8,194 nt of DNA from Planctomycetales bacterium (GCA_007122045.1 SKJM01000660.1:1-8194), one strand, 5' to 3'. Shown: positions 1 through 7,603, counted from the first letter of the stretch. The notes: generated from the sequence alone by a model not told the origin. A program made the numbers and translations.

Positions 1-423
1 GAGCGCCTCGCCGGACGGTCCGGTCCGCGGCTGGCTTACCAGCCACCGGTCGGAGGCACTGGTGAATCGCGCTCCCTGTTCAGTGCTACTGGTTCATTCG
101 ACGCGCGCCGACACCCCCTGAGGAGCCTTGCGTATCGATTTCTCTGGGAATGCCTTATGGCGGCCGTCCGGCTGGCGGCGGTGCCGGCGGCCATCCTCCT
201 GCTCATCGGGTCGGCGGAGTTGGTGGGCCTGCGGTTGGCGCCGGACACTCTCACCATCGTGGTGATCATTTCGGCCATGCCTGTGGCGGTGACCTGCTCG
301 ATCGTCGTGGAGAAATACGGCGGCGACGTCCCCCTCGTTTCTCAAGTCATCTTTGTCAGTACCCTCGCCAGCGTGGTGACCGTGCCGGCGGTGGTTTGGC
401 TCATCCGGGCAATCGGGTTCTGA
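1..423 (+). CDS. AEC-family (auxin efflux carrier-like) transporter, C-terminal part, possibly frameshifted
   Basis: This is the 3' end of an integral membrane protein; the reading frame runs from the window edge to TGA at 421-423. From about position 121 the product looks like the end of AEC permeases, which export or exchange small organic anions or metabolites across the inner membrane. It has three hydrophobic helices, with the family-like pieces SAMPVAVTCSIVVEKYGGD (second helix and loop) and VSTLASVVTVPAVVWLI (last helix). An MPVA-type turn, then an EKYG loop, then a final helix is the usual AEC ending. The substrate cannot be told. The first 40 residues of this frame are polar and unlike AEC, whereas the +2 frame over 32-118 looks more like the missing helix (see findings). 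An internal ATG at 157 is not a credible start because homology-like sequence continues upstream of it. A promoter for the next gene lies just after the stop, so the two genes are probably separate units. Confidence 0.62.
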   Translation, partial: ERLAGRSGPRLAYQPPVGGTGESRSLFSATGSFDARRHPLRSLAYRFLWECLMAAVRLAAVPAAILLLIGSAELVGLRLAPDTLTIVVIISAMPVAVTCSIVVEKYGGDVPLVSQVIFVSTLASVVTVPAVVWLIRAIGF

Positions 424-443
424 GGCCCGTGATCTGCACCCCC

Positions 444-472
444 TTGACCTTCCGTTTCCTCCCGACTACCCT
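444..472 (+). promoter_or_regulatory. Putative sigma70-type promoter of the M50 protease gene
   Basis: TTGACC at 444-449 matches the -35 consensus at five of six positions. A 17-base spacer follows, then TACCCT at 467-472, which keeps the three most conserved -10 bases (first T, second A, last T). A transcript would begin near 479-481, leaving a leader of about 26 bases that contains the strong ribosome binding site of the next gene. Position and spacing are right, but the -10 match is only three of six, so this is a motif-based inference. Confidence 0.42.
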
Positions 473-492
473 TGAGTGCCGCGGGAAGGATC

Positions 493-500
493 AAAGGAGG
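493..500 (+). promoter_or_regulatory. Strong Shine-Dalgarno site fixing the protease start
   Basis: AAAGGAGG ends five bases before the ATG at 506 and is close to the ideal anti-Shine-Dalgarno complement. It decides the start: the same frame is open upstream and has a GTG at 476, but using that codon would put this ribosome site inside the coding sequence and leave the GTG without one. Confidence 0.85.
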
Positions 501-505
501 AACGC

Positions 506-1612
506 ATGTCACAGAGCGACGAGTCATCGCAGCAGGATCGTTTTCCAGGCCAAGAAGAATGGGCGGAACCGCGGCCTTCCGAGACGGAACAGCCCCCATG
601 GCAGGTGGAGGCCCCGCGCGCTTCCGGGTTGGCCGTCTGGGTGTGGTGCCTGGCTGTGGGGGCGCTGTTTCCGATCCTCGGCATTCCGCTGGCGGGCGTG
701 CTGGCGATCTGTTCGGCCATCCTCCTTCTCCGCGGTGAGCCTCTGCCTTGGGATCGCCGGATCGGATTCGTGGGTCTGACGCTTTCGATAACGGCCTTCG
801 CGGTGTCGGGACTGTGGTTGACCATGCTGTTCCTGCGAGCGCCCTGGGACGAGACCGCGCTCCGCGACTTCGAACTCCCGGCCGATCAGCCCTGGGCGAT
901 CATGGCCGTCCAGTTGGGCGTCCTGGTGGTGTCGATCATGCTCCACGAATGCGCCCATGCGGTGGCCGCGTATTGGTCGGGCGACCGCACGGCCGCGAAG
1001 CTGGGCCGAATCAGCCTCAATCCCGTTGTTCACGTCGATCCTTTCGGCAGCATCATTCTGCCGGCGATCCTCCTGATGTCACCCGCCGGATTCGTTCTGG
1101 GCTGGGCCAAACCGGTCCCCGTCAATGCCCGCCAGTTCCGGTATCCACGCCGCGGGTTGCTGGCGGTGACCCTGGCCGGTGTGAGCGTGAACGCCATGTT
1201 GGCGCTGGCCTGTGCGGGTGGCCTGCTGGCCGTCGGCTCGGCCCTGCGTCTGCTGTTTCCCGGGGCAACGACCGAAGGCTTCGCGCACATTTTCGCAGCT
1301 TGCACGATCGAAGGCGCCGCCTATGAGCCCGCTTGGGAAATGGCCGTTCTGGTGTTCAAGCAGGGGATCATCGTGAATATCATCCTGTTGGCGTTCAACA
1401 TCCTTCCGATTCCGCCGTTGGACGGCTTCGGCGTCCTGGAGAGTCTGGCTCCGCCTAGCCTGTCGCCGTTGGTGGCCTGGCTTCGTTCGATCGGGTGGAT
1501 CGTGCTGTGGGGGCTGGTTCTGGCGGGCGTGCTCAGTTACGTGTTGCTGCCGGGCATCATCTTCGCGATGCTGCTGAACCTCGTCGTGGGACTGGTGACC
1601 GGTTGGGCTTGA
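506..1612 (+). CDS. M50-family intramembrane zinc metalloprotease (site-2 protease-like) with N-terminal membrane hairpin
   Basis: A predicted inner-membrane protease of 368 residues that would cut a membrane-embedded substrate. What is seen: an acidic, Gln/Pro-rich soluble tail (residues 1-38); two hydrophobic segments separated by a basic turn (about 41-76 and 87-111), resembling the DUF4190-type hairpin; then the M50 core. The zinc site HECAH is at 147-151, inside a hydrophobic helix. It is followed by SLNP (170-173) and HVDPFG (176-181), the conserved GWAKPVPVN (199-207), and an LAGVSVN helix (223-229). The second metal-ligand motif, NILPIPPLDG at 298-307, supplies Asp306. More hydrophobic helices run to the C terminus. 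All expected catalytic residues (His147, Glu148, His151, Asp306) are present, so it should be active. There is no PDZ domain, which places it nearer the YwhC/Rip3-like compact group than RseP. It has its own likely promoter, and no sigma/anti-sigma pair is visible nearby, so the substrate is unknown. The family call is firm; the role is not. Confidence 0.9.
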   Translation: MSQSDESSQQDRFPGQEEWAEPRPSETEQPPWQVEAPRASGLAVWVWCLAVGALFPILGIPLAGVLAICSAILLLRGEPLPWDRRIGFVGLTLSITAFAVSGLWLTMLFLRAPWDETALRDFELPADQPWAIMAVQLGVLVVSIMLHECAHAVAAYWSGDRTAAKLGRISLNPVVHVDPFGSIILPAILLMSPAGFVLGWAKPVPVNARQFRYPRRGLLAVTLAGVSVNAMLALACAGGLLAVGSALRLLFPGATTEGFAHIFAACTIEGAAYEPAWEMAVLVFKQGIIVNIILLAFNILPIPPLDGFGVLESLAPPSLSPLVAWLRSIGWIVLWGLVLAGVLSYVLLPGIIFAMLLNLVVGLVTGWA

Positions 1613-1684
1613 CGGCCATCGCCGGCGAGGGCGGGCCTGACGATCCAACGACGAAGTGCATCCTATTGCCAACTCAAGCGCTAG

Positions 1685-1727
1685 GGCGAACCGTCGAACC
1701 GTTTCGCCGTCAGGACGTGTTTCACGT
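1685..1727. repeat. Repeat-rich putative operator region upstream of the trehalose gene
   Basis: The 177-base gap between the protease and the trehalose gene has three small symmetric elements in 43 bases. CGAACCGT occurs twice in perfect tandem (1687-1694 and 1695-1702). GGCGAA (1685-1690) and TTCGCC (1703-1708) form an inverted repeat around that tandem, with a further CGAA-CCGT-TTCG at 1695-1706. ACGTG-TTT-CACGT is a perfect 13-base palindrome at 1715-1727. They lie 63-105 bases before the ATG of the trehalose gene, a usual place for regulator binding. No regulator can be named, and I found no convincing -35/-10 pair here. A perfect palindrome TCGCCGGCGA at 1619-1628 follows the protease stop but lacks a T-run, so it is not a standard terminator. 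Confidence 0.4.
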
Positions 1728-1779
1728 GCGTTTGCATACGGCAGCCCCCGTTGTGCCGTCCGCGCGCCGGCGGTATCAT

Positions 1780-1785
1780 GAGGGG
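1780..1785 (+). promoter_or_regulatory. Shine-Dalgarno site deciding the start of the trehalose gene
   Basis: GAGGGG lies four bases before the ATG at 1790. The same frame offers an ATG at 1778 and a TTG at 1751, but neither has a comparable site, and the extra residues they would add are not part of the family. The conserved N-terminal strand begins three residues after the 1790 ATG (TVFVSNR), as in E. coli OtsA. Confidence 0.7.
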
Positions 1786-1789
1786 AATC

Positions 1790-4012
1790 ATGGGAAAACA
1801 AACGGTCTTCGTATCGAATCGCCTGGCTGTTCGCGTCGACCGCGGGCCGGAGGGGCTGACGTTTACCCCGAGCGTCGGCGGGCTTGCCACCGGTCTTAGT
1901 TCCGTCTCGACGGGATCGCGCCCGCCGTTGTGGGTGGGGTGGAGCGGGTTGGCGGAAGAGGATCTCTCGGCGCAAGAACAGGACCAGGTGCGGCGGGAAC
2001 TGCGGGCGAACCATGCCGCCGTTGCCGTGCCACTGGGCCGACGGGACCTGGAACTCTTCTACAGCGGTTTTTGTAACGATACGATCTGGCCGCTATTCCA
2101 CTATTTCCCCACCTACGCCGAGTACGTGCCCGAAACCTGGGAATCGTACCGTGCTGTGAATCGGCGGTTCTTCGAAGTGCTCGCGGACGAGATGGAGCCC
2201 GAGGCCACCGTCTGGGTGCACGATTACCAACTGATGCTCTTGCCCGGCCTCATCCGCGAGCACTTCCCCCGCGCCGAGACCGGCTTCTTCCTCCATATTC
2301 CCTTTCCCTCCTACGAAATATTCCGTTTGTTGCCGGCCCGGGAGCCGATTCTCGAGGGCTTGCTGGGGGCCGACCTGATCGGGTTCCACACCTACGATTA
2401 CGCCCGCCATTTCCTTTCCAGCGTTCGGCGCCTTCTCGGTCACGATCACGCGATGGGGGTGATTCGTGCCGCCAATCGGGTCGTCAAGGTCGACGTGTTT
2501 CCCATGGGCATCGATTGGGACCGGTTCTCCGGCGCCGACTCCTTGCCGGAGGTGCAGGCGGTGCAGGAAACGGTTGCTCACCAATACGGCGGCCGGAAGT
2601 TGATTCTTTCGGTCGACCGGCTCGACTACAGCAAGGGCATTCCGACCCGAATCGCGGCCTTTCGCCGTCTGCTTGAACGTTATCCCGAGCGCGCCGGCAC
2701 GGTGGTGCTGCTGATCGTCGTCTCGCCGTCGCGCGAATCGGTGCCGCGGTACATGGAACTGAAGCGCGAAGTCGATGAACTGGTCAGCGACATCAACGGC
2801 CGTTGGAGCACCCTGGACTGGGATCCGATTCATTACCAGTACCAGACCGCCAGTTTCCATGAACTCAACGCGATCTATCGGCAGGCGGATGTCCTGCTGG
2901 TGACGCCCCTGCGCGACGGCATGAATCTCATCGCCAAGGAGTACATCGCCGCGCGGAACGACGGGCAGGGCGTCCTGGTTCTCAGCGAAACAGCGGGAGC
3001 CGCCCGCGAGCTGAGCGAGGCCATTCAGGTCAACCCCAGCGACCTCGACGAAATTGCCGATGCGATGAACGCCGCCCTCGACCAGAGTCCCGACGAGCAA
3101 GCCGGGAACATGACCGCGATGCGCGAGCGGGTCCGGCGGTTCACGGTCCAGTACTGGGCGGGCGATTTTCTGGAGAAACTGCGGGGAATGCGCGCGGTCC
3201 AGGCAACCCAACAGGCCCGGCCGCTCGATTCGACGGCCGAGGCCGAGGTCGAGAAACGTTGGACCGCCGCGACCGGCATTCTGCTCTTTCTCGACTACGA
3301 CGGGACGCTCGTGCGTTTCCATCGACGCCCTGACGACGCGCGCCCCGACGAGTCCCTTCTGGAATTGCTTCGCAACCTGAACGCTCTCGACGGGGTGAGC
3401 CTGGTGTTGTCGAGCGGACGCGACCGCGCCAACCTGGACCGCTGGTTCGGCACGGAGCGTTTCCTCATGGGCGCCGGCCACGGGGCCTGGATTCGGGAAG
3501 AAGACGGAAATTGGCACACCGCGCCGGTCCAGGCGCCCGAATGGAAGGATTCGATCCGGCCGATCATTCAGCGCATGGTCGACCGCACGCCGGGCGCTTC
3601 AATGGAGGAAAAGGACTTCTCCCTCGCGTGGCACTATCGAAACAGCGAGCCGGAACTGGCGACCGTCCGAATGGCGGAACTGCGGGAAACCCTGATCACC
3701 CTGACGAACAATCTGGAACTGTCGGTTCTCGACGGCAACCGGGTTCTGGAAGTGAAGCCGGCGCATATCCATAAAGGGCGGATCGTCCACCATTTTCTCG
3801 ATCGGGCTGCCTGGGACCTCGTCGTGGCGATCGGCGACGACGCGACCGACGAGTACATGTTCCAGGCACTGCCGCCGGAGGCGATCTCGATCAAGGTCGG
3901 CGTGGGGGCCACGGCCGCCGAGTATTCCATCGACGGGGTGGAACGGGTGCGGCAGTTGTTGCATTCGCTTTGCGAAAGGCGCCGGACGCTCAGCCTCTCC
4001 CAACCGAATTAG
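1790..4012 (+). CDS. Bifunctional trehalose-6-phosphate synthase/phosphatase (OtsA-OtsB fusion)
   Basis: A cytoplasmic 740-residue enzyme that should join glucose from UDP- (or another NDP-) glucose to glucose-6-phosphate, giving trehalose-6-phosphate, and then remove the phosphate to release trehalose. Residues 1-465 are a GT20 synthase: VSNR (8-11), GGLATG (30-35), WVGWSG (48-53), YSGFCN (91-96), HDYQL (144-148), [13 protein letters not shown] (166-178), RLDYSKG (277-283) and [10 protein letters not shown] (375-384). These match the sugar- and nucleotide-binding residues of E. coli OtsA one for one, including Arg11, Tyr91, Asp145, Arg277, Lys282 and Glu384. A linker of about 25 residues follows. 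Residues 497-727 are a HAD phosphatase: LDYDGTL (501-507, nucleophile Asp502, acid Asp504), SSGR (541-544), GAGHGAW (561-567), Lys656 in [10 protein letters not shown], and GDDATDE (682-688). Both halves are near the length of the stand-alone enzymes and lack no key residue. Repeats upstream suggest its own regulation. It converges with the glycosyltransferase gene, with 34 bases between stops and no clear terminator there. Confidence 0.95.
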   Translation: MGKQTVFVSNRLAVRVDRGPEGLTFTPSVGGLATGLSSVSTGSRPPLWVGWSGLAEEDLSAQEQDQVRRELRANHAAVAVPLGRRDLELFYSGFCNDTIWPLFHYFPTYAEYVPETWESYRAVNRRFFEVLADEMEPEATVWVHDYQLMLLPGLIREHFPRAETGFFLHIPFPSYEIFRLLPAREPILEGLLGADLIGFHTYDYARHFLSSVRRLLGHDHAMGVIRAANRVVKVDVFPMGIDWDRFSGADSLPEVQAVQETVAHQYGGRKLILSVDRLDYSKGIPTRIAAFRRLLERYPERAGTVVLLIVVSPSRESVPRYMELKREVDELVSDINGRWSTLDWDPIHYQYQTASFHELNAIYRQADVLLVTPLRDGMNLIAKEYIAARNDGQGVLVLSETAGAARELSEAIQVNPSDLDEIADAMNAALDQSPDEQAGNMTAMRERVRRFTVQYWAGDFLEKLRGMRAVQATQQARPLDSTAEAEVEKRWTAATGILLFLDYDGTLVRFHRRPDDARPDESLLELLRNLNALDGVSLVLSSGRDRANLDRWFGTERFLMGAGHGAWIREEDGNWHTAPVQAPEWKDSIRPIIQRMVDRTPGASMEEKDFSLAWHYRNSEPELATVRMAELRETLITLTNNLELSVLDGNRVLEVKPAHIHKGRIVHHFLDRAAWDLVVAIGDDATDEYMFQALPPEAISIKVGVGATAAEYSIDGVERVRQLLHSLCERRRTLSLSQPN

Positions 4013-4046
4013 CGCCGGAGACAGTCACAACCTGACGGAGAATCCC

Positions 4047-5342
4047 CTATCTCTCGCGTTGTGTGTCCTCCTTGGCTTCCGCTGCGGCGACCAAGGCGCT
4101 GGCTCTGGCGGCCAGCAGTTCCCATTCGGTTTGCACGCGGGCGAGCAACGCATCCCAGGCGCTATGCCGTACGTCATCGGACTGGCGGCGCGCCTCCCGG
4201 TGGAGTTGCTCATAGACGCCGGCGAGGCGGCGACTGCAGTGTTGGCGGCTGAATACGCGGGCACGTTCGGTGGCGGCCTCGGAATGCTTGCGGTATGCGT
4301 CACCCGTCAGGGGAAATTCCGCAAGAGCGCCTGCAAAGGCTTCCGCATCGGCATCGCCGTGAAGGAGGCGTCCTACGTCGGCCGAATGGACGACTTCCCT
4401 GGCGCCGGGCGCATCCAGCGCGATAACCGGCTTGCCCGCGGCCATGGCTTCTGCCAAAACCATGCCCTGCGTCTCCGTTTTGCTGGCGAACGCGAAAAGG
4501 TCCATGGCCGCATACGCATCGGCCAGTTCCTGCCCCGTACGCCGGCCGGCCATGTACAGGCGATCGGCTACGCCCCGCTTCTGAAAAGTCTTTTCGATCA
4601 ACGTTTCCGACGGCCCGCGTCCCACCATGAGGCAACAACTTCCGGCGCCGGCTTCCTGGCCGAGGTAGAGGGCAATCGCTTCGGCCAGATAATCGAGATT
4701 CTTTTCCGGCGCCAGCCGCCCGAGATGGCCGATCACCTTGCAACTCGGGGGAATGCCCAATTCCTCGCGTATCGTTCGCCCATTGCCGCCGGCGAAGAAG
4801 GCCGGGTCGATCCCGGTCGGTATGACCGTGATCGTCGATTCGACCCCGCGCCGGCGAATCAACTCGGCGACGCTTTCACTCGGGGCAATCACATGATCGC
4901 AGAAGTTGGCGTAGTCGGTGCTGAGGCGGATGACAAACTGCCGAAGGCGCTCCTGATTGCCCGGCACGTAGTGCGTATAGTCCTCATACATGGTGTGATG
5001 CGTGAAAACCAGGGGCCGGGCCCACTCGCGCGCCGCCCGCAACGCCGCATCGCCCAGCAGAAAGGGCTGATGCGCGTGGATGATATCCGGATGGAACTCG
5101 TGAAGATGGCTGCTGATGGCGCCGGGCAACGGAATGCGCACCGAGAAGTCGCTGCCGTTGAAGTTCTGGATAGCGGGTACTCGCAGCACCGTCTCGGTCG
5201 ACTTCGTGGCGCCCGGGAAGGTCGGGCAGACCACGTACACGTCGTGCCCAAGCGTTCGCAGGTCGTCGCGGATGGTCTCCACCGAGCGGGCCACACCGGA
5301 GACATGGGGCAGGTACGTATTGGTAAACATGACGATCCTCAT
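4047..5342 (-). CDS. GT4-family glycosyltransferase with helical C-terminal extension
   Basis: A predicted retaining glycosyltransferase of GT-B fold, 431 residues, acting in the cytoplasm or at the inner membrane face. The acceptor domain starts with MRIVMFTNTYLPHVSGVARS, the usual GT4 opening with a Gly-rich loop at 14-17. It continues through HAHQPF (89-94) and FTHHTMYEDYTHYVP (113-127), a pattern found in diacylglycerol glucosyltransferase- and mannosyltransferase-like GT4 enzymes. The donor domain shows IPTGID (174-179), GHLGRLAPEKN (205-215) and the EX7E motif, Glu290 to Glu298 in ETQGMVLAE. From about 365 to 431 the protein is rich in Ala, Arg, Glu and Gln, probably long helices beyond the conserved core. 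Its ATG overlaps the stop of the upstream glycosidase gene, so the two are probably co-expressed and may handle one product. Donor and acceptor cannot be read from sequence; a glucolipid, a glucan or a glucosylated small molecule are all possible. Confidence 0.88.
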   Translation of the reverse strand: MRIVMFTNTYLPHVSGVARSVETIRDDLRTLGHDVYVVCPTFPGATKSTETVLRVPAIQNFNGSDFSVRIPLPGAISSHLHEFHPDIIHAHQPFLLGDAALRAAREWARPLVFTHHTMYEDYTHYVPGNQERLRQFVIRLSTDYANFCDHVIAPSESVAELIRRRGVESTITVIPTGIDPAFFAGGNGRTIREELGIPPSCKVIGHLGRLAPEKNLDYLAEAIALYLGQEAGAGSCCLMVGRGPSETLIEKTFQKRGVADRLYMAGRRTGQELADAYAAMDLFAFASKTETQGMVLAEAMAAGKPVIALDAPGAREVVHSADVGRLLHGDADAEAFAGALAEFPLTGDAYRKHSEAATERARVFSRQHCSRRLAGVYEQLHREARRQSDDVRHSAWDALLARVQTEWELLAARASALVAAAEAKEDTQRER

Positions 5343-5355
5343 GCCCGCGCCCTTT
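5339..5355 (-). promoter_or_regulatory. ATGA stop-start overlap with Shine-Dalgarno inside the upstream gene
   Basis: On the minus strand the four bases ATGA (5342 down to 5339) hold both the GT4 start codon and the TGA stop of the glycosidase. AAAGGG at 5355-5350, within the glycosidase coding sequence, lies seven bases before that ATG. This arrangement usually means translational coupling, where ribosomes finishing the first gene start the second. Confidence 0.75.
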
Positions 5356-7603
5356 CAATCGGGAGTTGTCGGACCGGCTCGCACACGGTTTGCTCGCGGT
5401 GGCCGGGCACCGCAAGGCGAAGTTCCGGGGCATCGCCGTACCAGTGGGCGTCGACGGTCAGCCGGAGTCCGTCCGGGCGAACGGCAAAACGCACCTGAAT
5501 GGGCCCCCAAGGGGTCGGGGTGGGACCGAAGGCCAGTTCCCCCTCCTCGTCGAGCCACCGGGGAAAGAGCCCGGAGCCGAGCACCAGCGCATTGCCTTCT
5601 TCGCGGACAAAGAGGTTGCGCATCATGAGGACCCACTCGGCCGCGGCCCAACCGTGCTGCCCGTCGCCCATGCAGCCGCCGGTGGTGTGGGGATGGATCG
5701 CCTCCGGCCACTGCCCCGTCGGTGAGGCCATGCCGGCCACCGCGTCGATCAGGTTGCGATAGTGCGGGTGGCCTGCCCGCAGCAGGACCTGCGCTATCGT
5801 CAGGGTGAGGTAGGCATTGATGCCGGAATGGATCATGTCCTGAAAGAATGCCCCGCGGTAGAAGCAGTGCTTGCGAAAGTATTCGATGGTGCGCAGCAGC
5901 GGCTCATGGCCGGCCTCGACCAACTGCAAGGGGTAGTCGGCCGCCAGCAGGCCGATGGCCCCGGAGTCCATTCGCCGGTAGGGGGCAGCCGGCCACGCGC
6001 CTCGGCCTTGGGCCGCCGCCGCGGCGCCGAGGCTGTGCAGGATGGTCGCCAGGAAGTCGTCGCGCTCGGCGCGGAAGCGCCGGGCCTGGTCGATATCGCC
6101 CTGTTCGGCGGCCTGGTCGGCGGCGGCGTCGAGCCCGGCAACGCCCCACAAGTCGTCCCAGTAGTACCAGTCGATGGGGCCGAAATGTTCAGCACTGAAG
6201 CCGGGCGGAAAGAGGCCCGCATGCGCCCCCTGGCTGCCGGTTTCGCGGCGTTTCCGGCCGATCCACCTGGCACCCTTGTAGATGGCGTGTTTCCAATGGT
6301 TCGGCAACTCCTGGTTGAGGCAGCGGCGGTAGCGCCCATAGATCCAAAGCACCTGGCCATTGGAATCCCACTCGCCTTCCTGCGAATGAAAGTACCCGTG
6401 GCGATCCTGCCGGCTCGGGAAGCGATCCAGCGCCTGCGCACACCGCTGTGGAAGCCCCAGAGCCAACAAGGCATTCATCATGAGGCTCGCGTCCCGGAAC
6501 CAGAAGCGACGATAGGTGTAGGGGCCGGGCACGATCTCATCGGCCGATAGCAGCAGAAGCGTTCGCACGGCGCCGTCGTAGAGGTACTGGTAGCGCTGGT
6601 CGGGAACCGACAGCCTGGCCGTTCCCTCAACCGCCTGTGCCCAGGTGCGCGATACCTCGCTCACGTACGGGGCGCCGGAACGCTCGACGGTTTCGACCGG
6701 CAAGGGCAGTCGCCAGCGGATGGTATGCTTGCCCTCCCGCCCCAGCCCGAACATGGCCGCCGCGGTCGCCATGCCGACGGGGCAGCGGATTCCACGCCTC
6801 GCCGCACCTTTATCGTTGAGGTGGTGCAGTACGTCGCCTTCGTGGTAGTTCGCAAAGACCACTCGATCCGGTGTTTCGCTGAATGCAAGGCGATGCGTCT
6901 TTTCAATCTCGAGGCAGGGCTTGTCCGGCACGTAATCGACGGTCTCGATAAACTGGATGCCCTCGGGATTGTACGGTCGCAGCGCGACGACCAGCGACTC
7001 GCCGGGGGCTGCCTCGGCCGTCAGTTGTACTTGCAGCACCGGCCGGTCGTCCAGCGCAATTACCTGAGCCTCGCTTCGGAGCTTCTGTCCCAGCCGCTCG
7101 AAGTGGGTCAGCACGGCAAGGCCGTCATCCATTCGCAAAACCTGCTCGGCCTCGGGTAGCTTCGAGGGCAGCAGGATATCCGTGTCGCCCACGATCCACG
7201 CGTCGAGCGACCAGCCGTCGAAAAGAGGCGTGACCAGGCCGCGAGGATCGACGATGGGGTAGGCGGGCCAGTCCGGCTGTCCGACTGCCGTCCAGTTGCG
7301 ATGGCTCAGGTTGATATGGCTGAACGAGAACGCCCGCGGAATGAATGACGGATCGTCCGGGCGGAACTGGCGCTCGACCCAGTACGGCCAGACCCAGTCG
7401 AGATTGTGCTGGATGGCACGAGCATTCAACACGCCGCGCGCATGAAAGACGATGCCCGCACGAATCAGTTCGATTGGCTCCTGCACCGCGGAGGGCTGGG
7501 CGAAGCGCCGCAAACGCGCGAGCACGGTGAACGGATCAATGAACCCGTGGCGGCGCAACGCGCGCCGGACGAGAAACTTCCACGGCAGCCATTTGCTTAA
7601 CAT
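5339..7603 (-). CDS. Six-hairpin (alpha/alpha barrel) glycosidase-like protein, GH15/debranching-enzyme-like
   Basis: 754 residues, with no signal peptide or membrane segment recognised, so probably cytoplasmic. The first 330 residues or so look like a beta-rich domain (for example IEKTHRLAFSETPDRVVFAN at 232-251). From about 335 on the pattern is that of an (alpha/alpha)6 barrel: YRRFWFRDASLMMNALLALG (364-383), HSQEGEWDSNGQVLW (406-420), WYYWDDLWG (479-487), WPEAIHP (632-638) and GDGQHGWAAAEW (646-657). A WxRD entry motif, an acidic mid-barrel loop and a late acidic motif are typical of GH15 glucoamylases/trehalases and of glycogen-debranching-like enzymes. By analogy Glu411 or Asp413, and Glu634, are the candidate acid/base residues. 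A short beta-like tail (about 690-735) follows. The exact family and substrate are not resolved; a phosphorylase-like or non-hydrolytic role cannot be excluded. The ATG at 7603 has no visible ribosome site, but no better in-frame start was found. It lies 78 bases after the DUF72 gene and is coupled to the GT4 gene. Confidence 0.72.
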   Translation of the reverse strand: MLSKWLPWKFLVRRALRRHGFIDPFTVLARLRRFAQPSAVQEPIELIRAGIVFHARGVLNARAIQHNLDWVWPYWVERQFRPDDPSFIPRAFSFSHINLSHRNWTAVGQPDWPAYPIVDPRGLVTPLFDGWSLDAWIVGDTDILLPSKLPEAEQVLRMDDGLAVLTHFERLGQKLRSEAQVIALDDRPVLQVQLTAEAAPGESLVVALRPYNPEGIQFIETVDYVPDKPCLEIEKTHRLAFSETPDRVVFANYHEGDVLHHLNDKGAARRGIRCPVGMATAAAMFGLGREGKHTIRWRLPLPVETVERSGAPYVSEVSRTWAQAVEGTARLSVPDQRYQYLYDGAVRTLLLLSADEIVPGPYTYRRFWFRDASLMMNALLALGLPQRCAQALDRFPSRQDRHGYFHSQEGEWDSNGQVLWIYGRYRRCLNQELPNHWKHAIYKGARWIGRKRRETGSQGAHAGLFPPGFSAEHFGPIDWYYWDDLWGVAGLDAAADQAAEQGDIDQARRFRAERDDFLATILHSLGAAAAAQGRGAWPAAPYRRMDSGAIGLLAADYPLQLVEAGHEPLLRTIEYFRKHCFYRGAFFQDMIHSGINAYLTLTIAQVLLRAGHPHYRNLIDAVAGMASPTGQWPEAIHPHTTGGCMGDGQHGWAAAEWVLMMRNLFVREEGNALVLGSGLFPRWLDEEGELAFGPTPTPWGPIQVRFAVRPDGLRLTVDAHWYGDAPELRLAVPGHREQTVCEPVRQLPIERARA

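Noticed and set aside
157..423. A complete 88-residue membrane protein starting at ATG 157
   Set aside because: AEC-like sequence continues upstream of this ATG and no ribosome site precedes it, so it is an internal methionine of a longer gene.
1619..1628. Palindrome TCGCCGGCGA after the protease stop as a terminator
   Set aside because: It has no loop of useful size and no T-run after it; such short GC palindromes are common in this composition.
1751..1779. TTGTGC-17-TATCAT as a promoter just before the trehalose gene
   Set aside because: The -35 matches only three of six bases, and the transcript would begin almost at the ATG, excluding the good GAGGGG ribosome site from the message.
2093..3517. 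A long minus-strand open frame (474 codons) across the trehalose gene
   Set aside because: It is a mirror of the strongly conserved OtsA coding frame and has no recognisable motifs.
4013..4046. A bidirectional terminator between the convergent genes
   Set aside because: Only a four-base GAGA/TCTC pairing can be found near 4037-4055, with no GC-rich stem or T-run, too weak to call.
4059..5498. A long plus-strand open frame (479 codons) across the GT4 gene
   Set aside because: It is antisense to a gene with clear GT4 motifs. High-GC codon use leaves opposite frames open; the translated product has no recognisable domain and no ribosome site.
5762..6550. A plus-strand open frame (262 codons) inside the glycosidase gene
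   Set aside because: It lies opposite well-defined barrel motifs, has no matching family features, and is explained by GC-rich codon bias.
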